Positions 1 through 8,339 of a stretch of DNA of 64,000 nt are shown here, in pieces. This DNA is from a virus. Under the pieces are notes generated by a model, which saw only the letters and a program-made list of their open reading frames with translations, was not told the DNA's origin and searched no databases. Numbering within the stretch: position 1 is the first letter of the stretch; every line of letters begins with the position of its first letter. The stretch lies in IMG/VR virus record IMGVR_UViG_3300027759_000045, positions 282,857 through 346,856 of that record; one strand, written 5' to 3'. Both the position numbers and the translations under genes were made by a program.

Positions 1-179
1 TTTGATCCATATTCTTCAAGATTCCAACATTTTTGACACGCCGAACTTTTAACTCCTGATAACAAGTCTGATTTAATTTGATCAATGTTGTAATTTCGAG
101 GTAGTAAACAGCAATGTGTTTCTTGGCCATTCCAAACTACTTCTTTTCCTACCCAGGGTAAAACACAAAATGTATCCAT
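1..179 (-). CDS. N-terminal fragment of a twitch-type radical SAM protein (partial)
   Basis: The gene reads leftward from an ATG at 179 and runs off the window, leaving about 59 residues. They show an FCVLPW start, a CC pair near residue 24 and a CxxC-W further on. The same Cys layout (FCxxPW, PC/CC, CxxC) opens the complete radical SAM proteins at 10091, 54863 and 57420, so this is most likely a sixth member of that family. The radical SAM core itself lies outside the window. A TAAATA box (184-189, minus strand) ends 4 nt before the ATG. No ribosome binding site is visible. Family assignment is by internal similarity. Confidence 0.7.
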   Translation of the reverse strand, partial: MDTFCVLPWVGKEVVWNGQETHCCLLPRNYNIDQIKSDLLSGVKSSACQKCWNLEEYGS

Positions 180-183
180 CTTT

Positions 184-189
184 TATTTA
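184..189 (-). promoter_or_regulatory. Late-promoter-like TAAATA box
   Basis: TAAATA on the minus strand, 4 nt before the ATG of the partial radical SAM gene. In T4 late promoters transcription starts roughly 6 nt beyond this box, so the mRNA would be leaderless or nearly so. Confidence 0.45.
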
Positions 190-241
190 AGTATAATGTA
201 TGTTAGAATCAAATAAATAACACAAAGGGTTCGGGACCAAA

Positions 242-490
242 ATGCAGAAGAAAACTCGTAGTTTATTAGAAGAATTAGACAGCATGTATGTGGAGCGCGA
301 CTCCCGCTATGTTATCGAAAATCGTGCTGGTAACATCATAGCCAGTGCTATACGCCTGCTAGAGCAGATTGACTCCAGTTATGAGCCCGAGGTGGCTAAA
401 AATTTGCAACGAAAGTTGATCAATGCTATCAACCTACGCGACCCTGGCAAATTTACAAGAACCGTGAGAAAAACTGATGCAAATTCATGA
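242..490 (+). CDS. Conserved phage hypothetical protein, 82 aa
   Basis: Charged, mostly helical small protein with LLEELDSMYVERD near the start and two further predicted helices. I recall similar short proteins in T4-like cyanophages and pelagiphages, always uncharacterised. It overlaps the following gene by 14 nt, so the two are probably translated together. Function unknown. Confidence 0.75.
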   Translation: MQKKTRSLLEELDSMYVERDSRYVIENRAGNIIASAIRLLEQIDSSYEPEVAKNLQRKLINAINLRDPGKFTRTVRKTDANS

Positions 491-1964
491 GTTAAATCGT
501 CCACGTCGCACTGACGAAGGTGTTTGGGATGTGGTAAAAGGTGTTGGCAAAGCTGCCGCTACTGGACTCGCCCAAGCTGTATCTCCTGGAGCAGGAACAA
601 CGCAAGACTTCAGGGCATCAAGTGCAGGTATCCTTGATCCTGTAAAAAAATTAGCCGCTGTAAAGGCAAATTCAGCAATGGTCAAACTGGCAACAGAGTA
701 TGCTGATGCATGGTTAACAGATAAAAGATCACAAGTGTCGGCAGCTCCTGCACCTGCTCCTGCTCCTGCACCTGCGGCAGCTCCTGCTCCTGCACCTGCG
801 GCTGGTAAATTAACTCCAGCACAACAAAATGCATTGAAAGACAAATTGAAAGGGCAACGAGGCGCTGGCAAAACAACTGCCACCCAGACCGGCTCGGGAT
901 TCAAAGACTATGTTAGCGGAAGTCAAAACAAGTTAATTACCAATCCAGATGGTAGTACTTCAATGAAGAAACTACAGCGTGAATCAAACTATTATAATTT
1001 TGATTACATCTTAGAAAGCATTATTAACATCAACGAAAAAGCCGCAGTGGCCAATCAGCCTGTTACCAAACCAGCACCTGCCACTGGCAACGCTCAAGGA
1101 TTCAATTACAACAACGTGATGAAGATGCCGGGCATGGAAAAATATGCCACACCTGCAGGTCAGCCAAAGCCAGGACAGCCACCTGCAGGTCAGCCAAAGC
1201 CAGGGCAACCACCTGCAGGGCAACCCGATACTGACGCACAACCACCTGCAGGGCAACCAACGCCAGGGCAACCACCTGCTGGACAAGCACAACCACCTGC
1301 TGATGCAGGTGCCGGAGCAATGGGTGCTATGGCAGGACAACTAGCCAAAGGTGGAGCAGCAGGACCAAACACAATGGCTAATGCTCCAGTAAGCAAAACA
1401 AATAAAGCCAAGCCTGGAAATCCAAATGCCGGACAAGCACAACCACCTGACAATCCTGAATATATTAAAAACTTCTTAGAGTTTGCCAATGAAAAAGTTG
1501 CCATGCGCGATTCAGCCACGTACAAAATGCTTGGATTAACAGACGCTGAAGGATCTGAATTAGGGCCAGAGTTAGATGATGCCAAGCAAGCAGTTATTGA
1601 TGCCCAGGGCAATCCTGCCAACACTAAAACAGCAGTTAAAAATTATATTTTAACTGCTATGGCCGCACTACAACTGGTGACATCACAAAATTCTGTGAAG
1701 GCCGCATCACCCGAAGCACCTGCATATGGACAGCAACCACCACCGGCAGCCGGCACCACTGGAGCAGCCGCTGGCACTGCACCGGCTACAGGTCAATTGA
1801 CAGGAGCCAGTGCAGTGAAATTGTTAAACGATGCCGGGTTGACTGCTCAAATTTTAACCACAGCCGGGAAAAAAATTCAGGCCGCCACCGGCAACAAAAA
1901 ACTATCTACCTCAGGTGATTCGGTGATTGACACCATGCTACAAGGTATGGGATACACTGTATGA
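477..1964 (+). CDS. Proline/alanine-rich repeat protein, probable virion-associated
   Basis: 495 aa. It starts MQIHELNRPRRTDEG followed by a short Gly/Ala-rich helix-like segment. Residues about 83-112 are an Ala-Pro repeat and about 225-275 a (G)QPKPGQPPA-type repeat. Between and after them are ordinary sequence blocks, including a helical block around 330-400. The mix of small conserved blocks and disordered linkers suits a structural or scaffolding role, but no catalytic motif is visible. The stop overlaps the next start (ATGA at 1961). Function is inference only. Confidence 0.75.
   Translation: MQIHELNRPRRTDEGVWDVVKGVGKAAATGLAQAVSPGAGTTQDFRASSAGILDPVKKLAAVKANSAMVKLATEYADAWLTDKRSQVSAAPAPAPAPAPAAAPAPAPAAGKLTPAQQNALKDKLKGQRGAGKTTATQTGSGFKDYVSGSQNKLITNPDGSTSMKKLQRESNYYNFDYILESIININEKAAVANQPVTKPAPATGNAQGFNYNNVMKMPGMEKYATPAGQPKPGQPPAGQPKPGQPPAGQPDTDAQPPAGQPTPGQPPAGQAQPPADAGAGAMGAMAGQLAKGGAAGPNTMANAPVSKTNKAKPGNPNAGQAQPPDNPEYIKNFLEFANEKVAMRDSATYKMLGLTDAEGSELGPELDDAKQAVIDAQGNPANTKTAVKNYILTAMAALQLVTSQNSVKAASPEAPAYGQQPPPAAGTTGAAAGTAPATGQLTGASAVKLLNDAGLTAQILTTAGKKIQAATGNKKLSTSGDSVIDTMLQGMGYTV
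735..804 (+). repeat. Ala-Pro coding microrepeat
   Basis: Imperfect GCTCCTGCACCT-type repeat coding an Ala-Pro linker inside the 477-1964 gene. Confidence 0.8.
1155..1300 (+). repeat. Gln-Pro-Gly-Pro coding repeat
   Basis: Degenerate tandem units coding AGQPKPGQPP-like segments of the 477-1964 protein. It looks like a flexible linker and is a likely site of length variation by slippage or recombination. Confidence 0.8.
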
Positions 1965-3829
1965 TATTAAAAGAAGGCGGCAATGTTTTTAAAGACGCAA
2001 ATGGCCGTATACTAACACAGCGCATTAACCAAGCAGACGTTGCTCCCACACTCGCCTGGCTTGACCAAATGTTACCGGGCCTGGATCTACAAGACAATAC
2101 ATTAGGCTCCACAGGTAGAAAACCCACGTCGGGCGATTTGGATCTGGCAGTGGATGCCAATCAAGTCAGCAAAGAACAGTTGGTTACACGGCTGACACAA
2201 TGGTGTCAAAGCCATGGTTTCAAACCAGAAGACTACATTAAAAAGTCCGGCATTTCTGTACACTTTAAAACGCCCATCACTGGTAACCCCAATTCAGGTT
2301 ATGTGCAAACAGACTTTATGTTCTTGACTAATTTACCTTTTTCTAAATTTGTACTAAGTGCGCCTGCAGACAGTGCGTATCGTGGGCAAGACCGTAATGT
2401 GTTGATGAACAGCATTGCCAAAAGCATGGGTTACAAACTAAATCAAACTGCAGGCATTGCTGACCGTGCCACCAACAAGGTTATCACGGATGACCCGGAT
2501 AAGATTGCTCGACTGTTGTTGAATAAACAAGCAACTCGAGCAGACTTGAACAGTGTAGAAACCATTGTGGCCGCACTGGAAAATGATCCCAAGCGTGATG
2601 CCAAGCTGGCAGATGCACGTGAACACTTTGCCAAGATTGGCGTTCCTTTCATGGAAAGTGAAGAACCCTTATATAAAGAATACAACGAAGTGAACTTCTT
2701 GGCTCGACTGCGTGATCGCATTGTGAATCAAGGCATGTCAGTGATTGTGGAAGGCGCCAAGGATGCACGTATTGAACACCTGGAAGATCTAGTGTTTGAA
2801 AAAGGCACACGTGGTATTCGTGATGCAGTTGAAATCATGCGCCACGCCGCAGAAGACACACGCGGTACTACCACAGTGAAGTGGGATGGCAAGCCTGCTA
2901 TCATATTTGGCCGCAAGCCAGATGGCACGTTTGTGCTCACAGACAAAAGTGGATTTGGCGCCAAAGGATATGACGGCTTGGCCACATCTCCGGATCATAT
3001 TGCTAGAATGATGGCCATGCGGTCGGGAGATCGTACAGAGTTAATTGGGCTTTATCAAAAGTTGTTTCCATTGTTACGTGCTGCCACCCCAGACAACATG
3101 CGTGGGTTTGTACAGGGTGATTTACTGTACACCAACACACCTCCTGAACAGGCCGGCGCTTATGTGTTCCAGCCAAATTTTGTTGAATACAAGATACCTG
3201 CCAGCAGTAAACTGGGACAACGCATTGGCCGCAGTGAAGTGGGCGTGGCTGTACACACACGATATCGTGATGTTGATGCCGCTCCTGAAGCAATCAAACA
3301 GGTCACACTGAATGAAGTTCCGGGACTGTTGCTGATTGAGCCCAGTGTCAAAGACATTCGCAACGTTGAATTAAACAGTGGCCTAGTTAAACAGCTGAGT
3401 CAAATTGTGTCCACACAAGGCACTGCCATTGACAGTTTGTTCAACCCTGCTGACCTACGTGCTGCCGGCATTACTGATTTGCCACAGTTGTGCAAACGCT
3501 ACATCAACTCTAGAATTACCAGCAACTACGACAACTTGCTGAACGGCTTTGGAGACTGGCTAAAAACCAATGTAACACCACGCAAGTTCAACAACATTGT
3601 GGAATATCTGCAAAGTCCACGCACAAACATGGCGGGCATCACTTCGGCATTCACTGCATTCCTGTTGTTGCACGACATCAAAACAGACATGCTAGGGCAG
3701 TTAGATCGCCAACAGCCCGGGCAAGAAGGCTGGGTACTGGCCACCCCTGCAGGCCGTGCCAAACTGGTAAATCGCTTTGGATTCAGTGCCGGAAATCGTG
3801 CCCTAAACAATCCAGATCAAACAGCCTAA
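1961..3829 (+). CDS. Two-domain protein: Pol-beta-type nucleotidyltransferase signature plus KxDG domain (DUF6267-like)
   Basis: 622 aa. Residues 49-63 read LGS-x8-GDLDLAV, and Asp118 sits in VQTDFM. This matches the GS...DxD...D pattern of Pol-beta-superfamily nucleotidyltransferases. A second half begins with KWDGKPAI at 307-314, resembling motif I (KxDG) of covalent nucleotidyltransferases (DNA/RNA ligases, capping enzymes). It is followed by a QGDLLY segment and an EYKIP segment in the order expected for later motifs. I recall related long proteins in T4-like marine phages, annotated only as a domain of unknown function. The motifs are seen; enzymatic activity is inference. Starts in an ATGA overlap with the upstream gene. 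Confidence 0.8.
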   Translation: MILKEGGNVFKDANGRILTQRINQADVAPTLAWLDQMLPGLDLQDNTLGSTGRKPTSGDLDLAVDANQVSKEQLVTRLTQWCQSHGFKPEDYIKKSGISVHFKTPITGNPNSGYVQTDFMFLTNLPFSKFVLSAPADSAYRGQDRNVLMNSIAKSMGYKLNQTAGIADRATNKVITDDPDKIARLLLNKQATRADLNSVETIVAALENDPKRDAKLADAREHFAKIGVPFMESEEPLYKEYNEVNFLARLRDRIVNQGMSVIVEGAKDARIEHLEDLVFEKGTRGIRDAVEIMRHAAEDTRGTTTVKWDGKPAIIFGRKPDGTFVLTDKSGFGAKGYDGLATSPDHIARMMAMRSGDRTELIGLYQKLFPLLRAATPDNMRGFVQGDLLYTNTPPEQAGAYVFQPNFVEYKIPASSKLGQRIGRSEVGVAVHTRYRDVDAAPEAIKQVTLNEVPGLLLIEPSVKDIRNVELNSGLVKQLSQIVSTQGTAIDSLFNPADLRAAGITDLPQLCKRYINSRITSNYDNLLNGFGDWLKTNVTPRKFNNIVEYLQSPRTNMAGITSAFTAFLLLHDIKTDMLGQLDRQQPGQEGWVLATPAGRAKLVNRFGFSAGNRALNNPDQTA

Positions 3830-3850
3830 ACCTGATTTTTTGTCAACTTG

Positions 3851-3881
3851 TATAAATAATTGCAGGTCCAACGTGACCATA
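3851..3881 (+). promoter_or_regulatory. T4-type late promoter with short leader hairpin
   Basis: TATAAATA at 3851-3858 is the full T4 late-promoter consensus. The predicted leader carries GGTC-caacgt-GACC and then an AAGGAG ribosome binding site before the ATG at 3900. Confidence 0.75.
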
Positions 3882-3899
3882 TACTAAGGAGATTTAAAA

Positions 3900-4310
3900 A
3901 TGGCTTATATTACACAAGTAAACGGCAACTTCGAACCAGTTGTTAATCAAGACTCAGGCACAGTTGCCGCATCACCTGGCGCAGGCTGGAACAGTGGTGC
4001 TAACACAGTGACCAGTGGCACAACAGTTAACGTTGCAGGCCCTAAGTTAGACTTCGGTACAGTTACTTTCACTGGTAACGCTACTGTAAGTGGTACTTCA
4101 TTGGGACAAGCATTCTTGACAATTCAGACACAATGCACAATTGCTATGTACGAATTCACAACCAACAGTAGTAACACTGCTACATTGGCTCTGGCTACAT
4201 ACCCAACTGGTGCATGGAACTATGCTAACGGTCAAGATCTAGACGTGGCATTGACTGCCGCTCTAGGCTATGCTGTTACCACAGCTGCCACAGCAACATT
4301 CACAAACTGA
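3900..4310 (+). CDS. Putative virion decoration or structural protein, 136 aa
   Basis: Starts MAYITQVNG and is rich in Thr, Ala, Asn, Gly and Ser with almost no charge, a composition typical of beta-rich phage capsid or tail decoration proteins. It stands alone with a consensus late promoter and a strong AAGGAG site, and is closed by a hairpin-T terminator. That arrangement suggests an abundant late product. No named family recognised. Confidence 0.7.
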   Translation: MAYITQVNGNFEPVVNQDSGTVAASPGAGWNSGANTVTSGTTVNVAGPKLDFGTVTFTGNATVSGTSLGQAFLTIQTQCTIAMYEFTTNSSNTATLALATYPTGAWNYANGQDLDVALTAALGYAVTTAATATFTN

Positions 4311-4330
4311 TCTAAACAGTTTTTGAAACA

Positions 4331-4362
4331 AAAACCCTGGAATAAAACCCAGGGTTTTCTTT
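4331..4362 (+). terminator. Rho-independent terminator
   Basis: AAAACCCTGG and CCAGGGTTTT form a 10-bp stem (4331-4340 / 4349-4358), with the T run starting in the stem and continuing in TTTTCTTTTG. Confidence 0.9.
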
Positions 4363-4368
4363 TGACGT

Positions 4369-4374
4369 TAAATA
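4369..4374 (+). promoter_or_regulatory. Late-promoter-like TAAATA box
   Basis: TAAATA lies directly after the terminator of the previous unit and ends 7 nt before the ATG at 4382, with no Shine-Dalgarno sequence between. This predicts a leaderless late transcript. Confidence 0.55.
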
Positions 4375-4381
4375 CTTCATC

Positions 4382-4636
4382 ATGATGGTGAGCAAAATAA
4401 CTGAAGTAACAATATTTGAAAGCCCCGATGGTGGCCGCACAGTGTATGCTCGCCAACCTGGCAGTAGCGCAAGATCCTTGCACTATCAAGACCCCAAACT
4501 AAAACAAGAACTAGAAGATCTTGAAAACAAACGTCGTTGGGCAGAAATATTTGAATCACGTCACAACAGTGTAGCACTCAACGAACTATGCAACAAAGTT
4601 GAAGTGTTATACGAACTAATTAAAAAGACGCCATGA
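4382..4636 (+). CDS. Conserved T4-like phage hypothetical protein, 84 aa
   Basis: Contains ITEVTIFESPDGG near the start and a charged helical C-terminal half (EDLENKRRWAEIFESR). I remember this N-terminal signature from several T4-like marine phages, without known function. Two adjacent ATGs (4382, 4385) could both serve as start. The coding end overlaps the next start. Confidence 0.75.
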   Translation: MMVSKITEVTIFESPDGGRTVYARQPGSSARSLHYQDPKLKQELEDLENKRRWAEIFESRHNSVALNELCNKVEVLYELIKKTP

Positions 4637-5082
4637 GATTTGTAGTACAAACATTCTTTGACATCACTGCCACCGGCGTCACAGGACATTATAAACCTGC
4701 CCGGGTGCCGTTCCGAGATCACGCAGGCAATGTAATAACCGACGAGTTAGACTGGGGTCGTGCTAGAAATCAACAAAGAAACTGGGAAACACTCACACAA
4801 ATACTGGGACTACGTACACAGTTGTTCCGCATACAAGAACCCATGGTGGATGCATCAAATCGTGCATGGATGTTTGAATTTGAAACAGAAACTGACAACA
4901 TCTACGGCACAGATGATGATTTAACCTTGGTACTACGTGCAGATGCCGAAGGTGTGCCCATGCTGTTAGGACTGGACAATAGACCAGAAATGTCCACTGT
5001 GCTGATTACACATGGCCCCCAACAGAACATATGGTTCGCTCCGATCGCCATAAATAATGCATTGGAGACCCAACATGGTTGA
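4633..5082 (+). CDS. Conserved phage hypothetical protein, 149 aa
   Basis: Globular, mixed sequence with FFDITATGVTGHYKP at the N-terminus and several Trp and Arg residues. The next gene starts inside its last codons. Similar proteins occur with the neighbouring 84-aa protein in T4-like phages as far as I recall. No domain or motif recognised. Confidence 0.75.
   Translation: MRFVVQTFFDITATGVTGHYKPARVPFRDHAGNVITDELDWGRARNQQRNWETLTQILGLRTQLFRIQEPMVDASNRAWMFEFETETDNIYGTDDDLTLVLRADAEGVPMLLGLDNRPEMSTVLITHGPQQNIWFAPIAINNALETQHG
5049..5055 (+). promoter_or_regulatory. Late-promoter-like ATAAATA box
   Basis: Lies inside the 3' end of the upstream gene, 19 nt before the ATG at 5075, with GGAG in between as ribosome binding site. 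Confidence 0.5.
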
Positions 5083-5338
5083 TACCACTGCTATTGAGAA
5101 AAAAAGTCTAGAAGCACACGTAGAACTGTGTGCAGAACGTTATAGTCAATTGGAACTGCGGTTAGATAACGTAGACTCTAAAATTGCCAGCCTGGAACAG
5201 ATGGTTGCACAGATACGTGATATGGTCAGAGACATGGCTGCCAAACGCAACGACCAATTGATTTCATGGGGTCTAGGTGCAATGGGCTCAATGGCCGCGG
5301 TCATTGGATGGCTGCTTGTGACTTATGTTTTTAAATGA
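5075..5338 (+). CDS. Small coiled-coil protein with C-terminal membrane anchor (XhlA-like)
   Basis: 87 aa from the ATG at 5075, chosen because GGAG precedes it. Residues about 5-60 form a heptad-rich helix with EKKSLEAHVELC near its start. Residues about 66-86 are one hydrophobic segment ending in YVFK. The layout resembles hemolysin XhlA/holin-accessory proteins and small T4-like phage membrane proteins. A role in lysis or membrane attachment is possible but unproven. Stop and next start overlap (ATGA). Confidence 0.75.
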   Translation: MVDTTAIEKKSLEAHVELCAERYSQLELRLDNVDSKIASLEQMVAQIRDMVRDMAAKRNDQLISWGLGAMGSMAAVIGWLLVTYVFK

Positions 5339-5832
5339 AAATAGATAAAGAAATTTCTCGAGAAATCCTTAAAGAATTCCCCACACTAGAACACAACAGT
5401 ATCTGGAAAAATTCTGATGGCGACTACACAGTATTTGGAAAATACAGTATTGTCAAAGAAAGTCAAGGCTACCGAGTACACTGTGCCTTAACTGATGTTG
5501 GCGTTTTTCACACTACTAAATCAGCATTGAGTTGGTGCATTGCCGACAAATTTAAACAATACAATGTGGCCCGCGATTTAATGCAGTTAGACAACAGTTT
5601 ACATCATTTAACCGTGGATATCGGCACCAGAGCCGCCATTGGTGATCGCACCAAAAATGCTGATCAACGTGAAATCATTCTAACCAAGTTAGAAAATAAG
5701 ATTTTAAAGAAAAAAGAAATAGAAAATAGATTAGCCAAATGTGTGAATTGGGCTAAATATTATCAACAACGAGGATTCGATAATGAAACTGCAAGAATTG
5801 GCCGTACTGCCGCAATCAAAACAAGTCGCTAA
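5335..5832 (+). CDS. Hypothetical protein, 165 aa
   Basis: Mixed N-terminal domain (GDYTVFGKYSIVKES) followed by a Lys/Glu-rich helical C-terminus (KLENKILKKKEIENRL). Its last 50 nt overlap the next gene in another frame. No family recognised. Confidence 0.7.
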   Translation: MKIDKEISREILKEFPTLEHNSIWKNSDGDYTVFGKYSIVKESQGYRVHCALTDVGVFHTTKSALSWCIADKFKQYNVARDLMQLDNSLHHLTVDIGTRAAIGDRTKNADQREIILTKLENKILKKKEIENRLAKCVNWAKYYQQRGFDNETARIGRTAAIKTSR

Positions 5833-6673
5833 AGTATTCGAAAGTTACTTTGGTAAAAGCATTACCTTTGAATCAATTTCAAAGCGTCAAGCACATGCCA
5901 TGTTAGGCCGTGTGCGTGGCTTACTGGGCGAACATCGCCGTACACCTGCATTCCATAAGAGCGAACAAGATTCAGCATACTTGAAATTAGTAATGCTAGA
6001 GCAGGTGTTGGCTAAAAAAATCAAAGAAGAGATTCCAGCGAACACAACAATGGGAATGCCAGATCCTAACAAAACAAAACAAGCTCTCAGTAAGATCACT
6101 GATCCTAAACTCAAGTCAGCAATGACCAAGAGTGCTGCCGGTCAAACGCTGTCACCAGACGAACAAAAGATGGTACAAGGTGCCGCATTATCTGCCGCCA
6201 TGGCCGCTGAAAGTCGTCGTAAAACAGGCCGTCGATTAGCCGAGAGCGAAGTACAACAAGCACAGGTTATCTTGGCCAGTCAAGACATGGTTGATCAAGT
6301 TCAGCGCATGATTGAACAAGTTACTTCTATTCAGTTCAAAGATTTGCCAGCCTTGGTTGATCAAATCCGTAACGAAATTGGCTATGACCAAGCTACCAAA
6401 TTCAATGCAGATGCCACAGCCGCACTGGGCGGAATGGTACAGAACCTACAGCAATCTAAGATTCAATTAGAAACTGCCATGGGCACAGTGACCGGACAAG
6501 CACCTGTGGTTCCGGGCGAAGTGGCTCCTGATGTTGGTGCAGAAATGCCTCCAATGGACGCTGGTGCAGAAATGCCTGCTGAACCCGGTGATGAACTAGA
6601 TGCACTGGCTGCCGATGCAGAAGCAGACCTCGAAGAGCCTGTTAAAACTGGACTAGGTCGCGAGCGTAGATAA
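5783..6673 (+). CDS. Probable virion or scaffold-type protein, 296 aa
   Basis: N-terminal half is helical and basic with RQAHAMLGRVRGLLGEHR. The middle is Gln-rich helix. The C-terminal 70 residues are acidic and Pro/Met/Ala-rich (repeated GAEMP). A helical core with an acidic disordered tail resembles structural or assembly proteins of T4-like phages. GAGG precedes the ATG. The stop overlaps the next start (TAATG). Confidence 0.65.
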   Translation: MKLQELAVLPQSKQVAKVFESYFGKSITFESISKRQAHAMLGRVRGLLGEHRRTPAFHKSEQDSAYLKLVMLEQVLAKKIKEEIPANTTMGMPDPNKTKQALSKITDPKLKSAMTKSAAGQTLSPDEQKMVQGAALSAAMAAESRRKTGRRLAESEVQQAQVILASQDMVDQVQRMIEQVTSIQFKDLPALVDQIRNEIGYDQATKFNADATAALGGMVQNLQQSKIQLETAMGTVTGQAPVVPGEVAPDVGAEMPPMDAGAEMPAEPGDELDALAADAEADLEEPVKTGLGRERR

Positions 6674-7014
6674 TGCGCCTACGAGAGTTTGACGAGTCTG
6701 CCAACAGCGCCCTTAAACTAGCGGCGCTGAGTCAGTTTCTCAGCGACAGAGCTGAAGACGAAGCAGCCTCAAAACAAATTAGTCAAGCAGCCTTTGTTGA
6801 CTTGGCACAGTCAATGGGTGTTAACGTAACTGAACAGAACCTAGGTGACATGATCAGCCGTGAACCATTGAGCAACTTGCTTGAACCACTTGAGCCAAAT
6901 TCGGGTGTGGTTAGATTCAAAGGCAACACCGAAGCCACAACAGGCATGAGTGTTGATCAAGCACGTGAAGTTGTTGACAGCAATGCCAAAGCAGCCTTGA
7001 AGCGTCGCCAATAA
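6673..7014 (+). CDS. Conserved T4-like phage protein, 113 aa
   Basis: Starts MRLREFDE and contains LAALSQFLSDRAEDE, then a LEPLEPNSGVVRFKG segment. I recall this combination as a conserved small protein of T4-like marine phages, function unknown. Directly coupled to the upstream gene. Confidence 0.75.
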   Translation: MRLREFDESANSALKLAALSQFLSDRAEDEAASKQISQAAFVDLAQSMGVNVTEQNLGDMISREPLSNLLEPLEPNSGVVRFKGNTEATTGMSVDQAREVVDSNAKAALKRRQ

Positions 7015-7038
7015 AACACTCTCGCCAGACACTGGCAT

Positions 7039-7044
7039 TAAATA
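7039..7044 (+). promoter_or_regulatory. Late-promoter-like TAAATA box
   Basis: Ends 7 nt before the ATG at 7052. No Shine-Dalgarno sequence lies between, so the transcript is predicted to be leaderless. Confidence 0.5.
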
Positions 7045-7051
7045 TCGCTAC

Positions 7052-7945
7052 ATGACACAAAAAATCTTGATTGACAAGTTAGAATTCTACATCACCAACG
7101 TGTGTAACTTAACTTGCAACGGCTGTAATCGCTACAACAATTATAAATTCAGCGGATGGCAAAGTTGGGCAGAAGCCGAACCTGTTCTCACTCGCTGGGC
7201 AGAAAAAATAGACATACGACATCCTGTAATCCTTGGTGGCGAGCCACTGCTTAATCCTGACATTGTTAAATGGATTAACGGTATTAGGCAATTGTGGCCC
7301 AAGCATTCGGGAGTTCAAGTGCAAAGCAACGGAACACGCATCGACTGCGTTAAAGGGTTAGATGAGGCTCTTAATCCTAAAGAGGGAAACTGGTTGGGCA
7401 TTAGTATACACAATCCCAATGACCGAGAAGAAATATTTGCTCGTGTACGAAACTTCTTAGGACCTACTGTAATAGAAACACAACGCAAAGATGATCCAAT
7501 TGGTAGCAATTATCAATTTATTAATGATAAAAAATTAACAATCCACGCCTGGATGAGCAACAAGTTTGTTCAAAGCAATATTATTGAACTTCCAGACAAC
7601 AAGTACACACTGTATCAGAGTGATCCTACACGGGCACACGAAAACTGTACCTTCCGTAGATTTAAAAACTATCACATGATCAATGGGAAAATCTACAAGT
7701 GCGGTCCAGCCGCTCTAATGCCCGAATTTGATGATCAATACCATTTTGAAATAAGCGATGAGGATCGTGCTATGCTACACAGCTATCGACCGTTGACCAT
7801 TGATGAGTTTGATCTACGTGGCAAAGAGTTTATTGACACGATTGATAACCAAATTGATCAATGCAAGTTTTGCCCAGAATCATACGAATACAAACCCATC
7901 ACATTCAGTGATCGTAAAAAACCCTGGATAAAAGAACCAAAATGA
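7052..7945 (+). CDS. Radical SAM protein with C-terminal Cys cluster
   Basis: 297 aa. C18-x3-C22-x2-C25 (NLTCNGC) is the radical SAM [4Fe-4S] motif, and GGEPLLNPD at about 68-76 is the glycine-rich SAM-binding strand. Later cysteines (YKCGP and CKFCPES near the end) could bind an auxiliary cluster. Members use SAM and an Fe-S cluster to start radical chemistry on peptides, sugars or RNA; the substrate here is unknown. It lacks the N-terminal Cys domain of the other radical SAM proteins in the window. IscU and IscA follow within 2 kb. Confidence 0.9.
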   Translation: MTQKILIDKLEFYITNVCNLTCNGCNRYNNYKFSGWQSWAEAEPVLTRWAEKIDIRHPVILGGEPLLNPDIVKWINGIRQLWPKHSGVQVQSNGTRIDCVKGLDEALNPKEGNWLGISIHNPNDREEIFARVRNFLGPTVIETQRKDDPIGSNYQFINDKKLTIHAWMSNKFVQSNIIELPDNKYTLYQSDPTRAHENCTFRRFKNYHMINGKIYKCGPAALMPEFDDQYHFEISDEDRAMLHSYRPLTIDEFDLRGKEFIDTIDNQIDQCKFCPESYEYKPITFSDRKKPWIKEPK

Positions 7946-7961
7946 TAGTAAATACATGCAG

Positions 7962-7979
7962 AATGTAGTATAATACATT
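7962..7979 (+). promoter_or_regulatory. Palindromic -10 element
   Basis: AATGTA-GTATAA-TACATT: a perfect 6-bp inverted repeat whose centre is a TATAAT -10 box (7969-7974). A TAAATA box (7949-7954) lies just upstream. It may be a repressor-controlled promoter. A similar element occurs at 52755-52776. Confidence 0.45.
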
Positions 7980-8002
7980 TAATGTATGCAAAGGATACAA
8001 AG

Positions 8003-8299
8003 ATGAAAAAAATTCTTTTAGTCGTATTAATGACAATCGCAACAGCCGCATTTGCACAACACGGACACTTTAACCGTCACTACCATGGCGGGCATTGGCA
8101 ACGTGGGCACAGCGGCAATTGGGTTTGGATGGTCCCTGCAATCATTGGAGGTGCAATTGTATACGAAGCATCACGACAGGCACCACCGCAACCTGTAATT
8201 ATTCAACAGCAACAGTCTGTTGACACAAATTGTAGCCCTTGGACAGAAATACAAAATCCAGACGGCACAATAACCAGAACAAGAACTTGTACAAAGTAA
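8003..8299 (+). CDS. Small exported His-rich protein, 98 aa
   Basis: Starting at the ATG at 8003 gives a typical Sec signal peptide (MKKILLVVLMTIATAAFA, cleavage before QHG). An in-frame ATG at 7982 would add seven residues. The mature protein begins with a His/Gly-rich stretch, then a hydrophobic segment (WMVPAIIGGAIVY), then a C-terminal SPWTEIQNPDGT segment between two cysteines. This composition is familiar from small proteobacterial periplasmic proteins and suggests capture from the host. Function unknown. Confidence 0.75.
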   Translation: MKKILLVVLMTIATAAFAQHGHFNRHYHGGHWQRGHSGNWVWMVPAIIGGAIVYEASRQAPPQPVIIQQQQSVDTNCSPWTEIQNPDGTITRTRTCTK

Positions 8300-8339
8300 T
8301 TGTAAATCAGTAAATTAAAACAGAAAGTAGTAGCAGTAT

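Noticed and set aside
735-1300. Short regular repeats as CRISPR
   Set aside because: The repeats are in frame, vary in length and code Ala-Pro and Gln-Pro-Gly linkers; no constant spacer structure and no cas genes.
1011-1340. Long minus-strand and +2 frames in the Pro-rich gene region
   Set aside because: Antisense or out-of-frame translations of the repeats, with Cys/Trp/Leu-biased composition and no ribosome binding sites.
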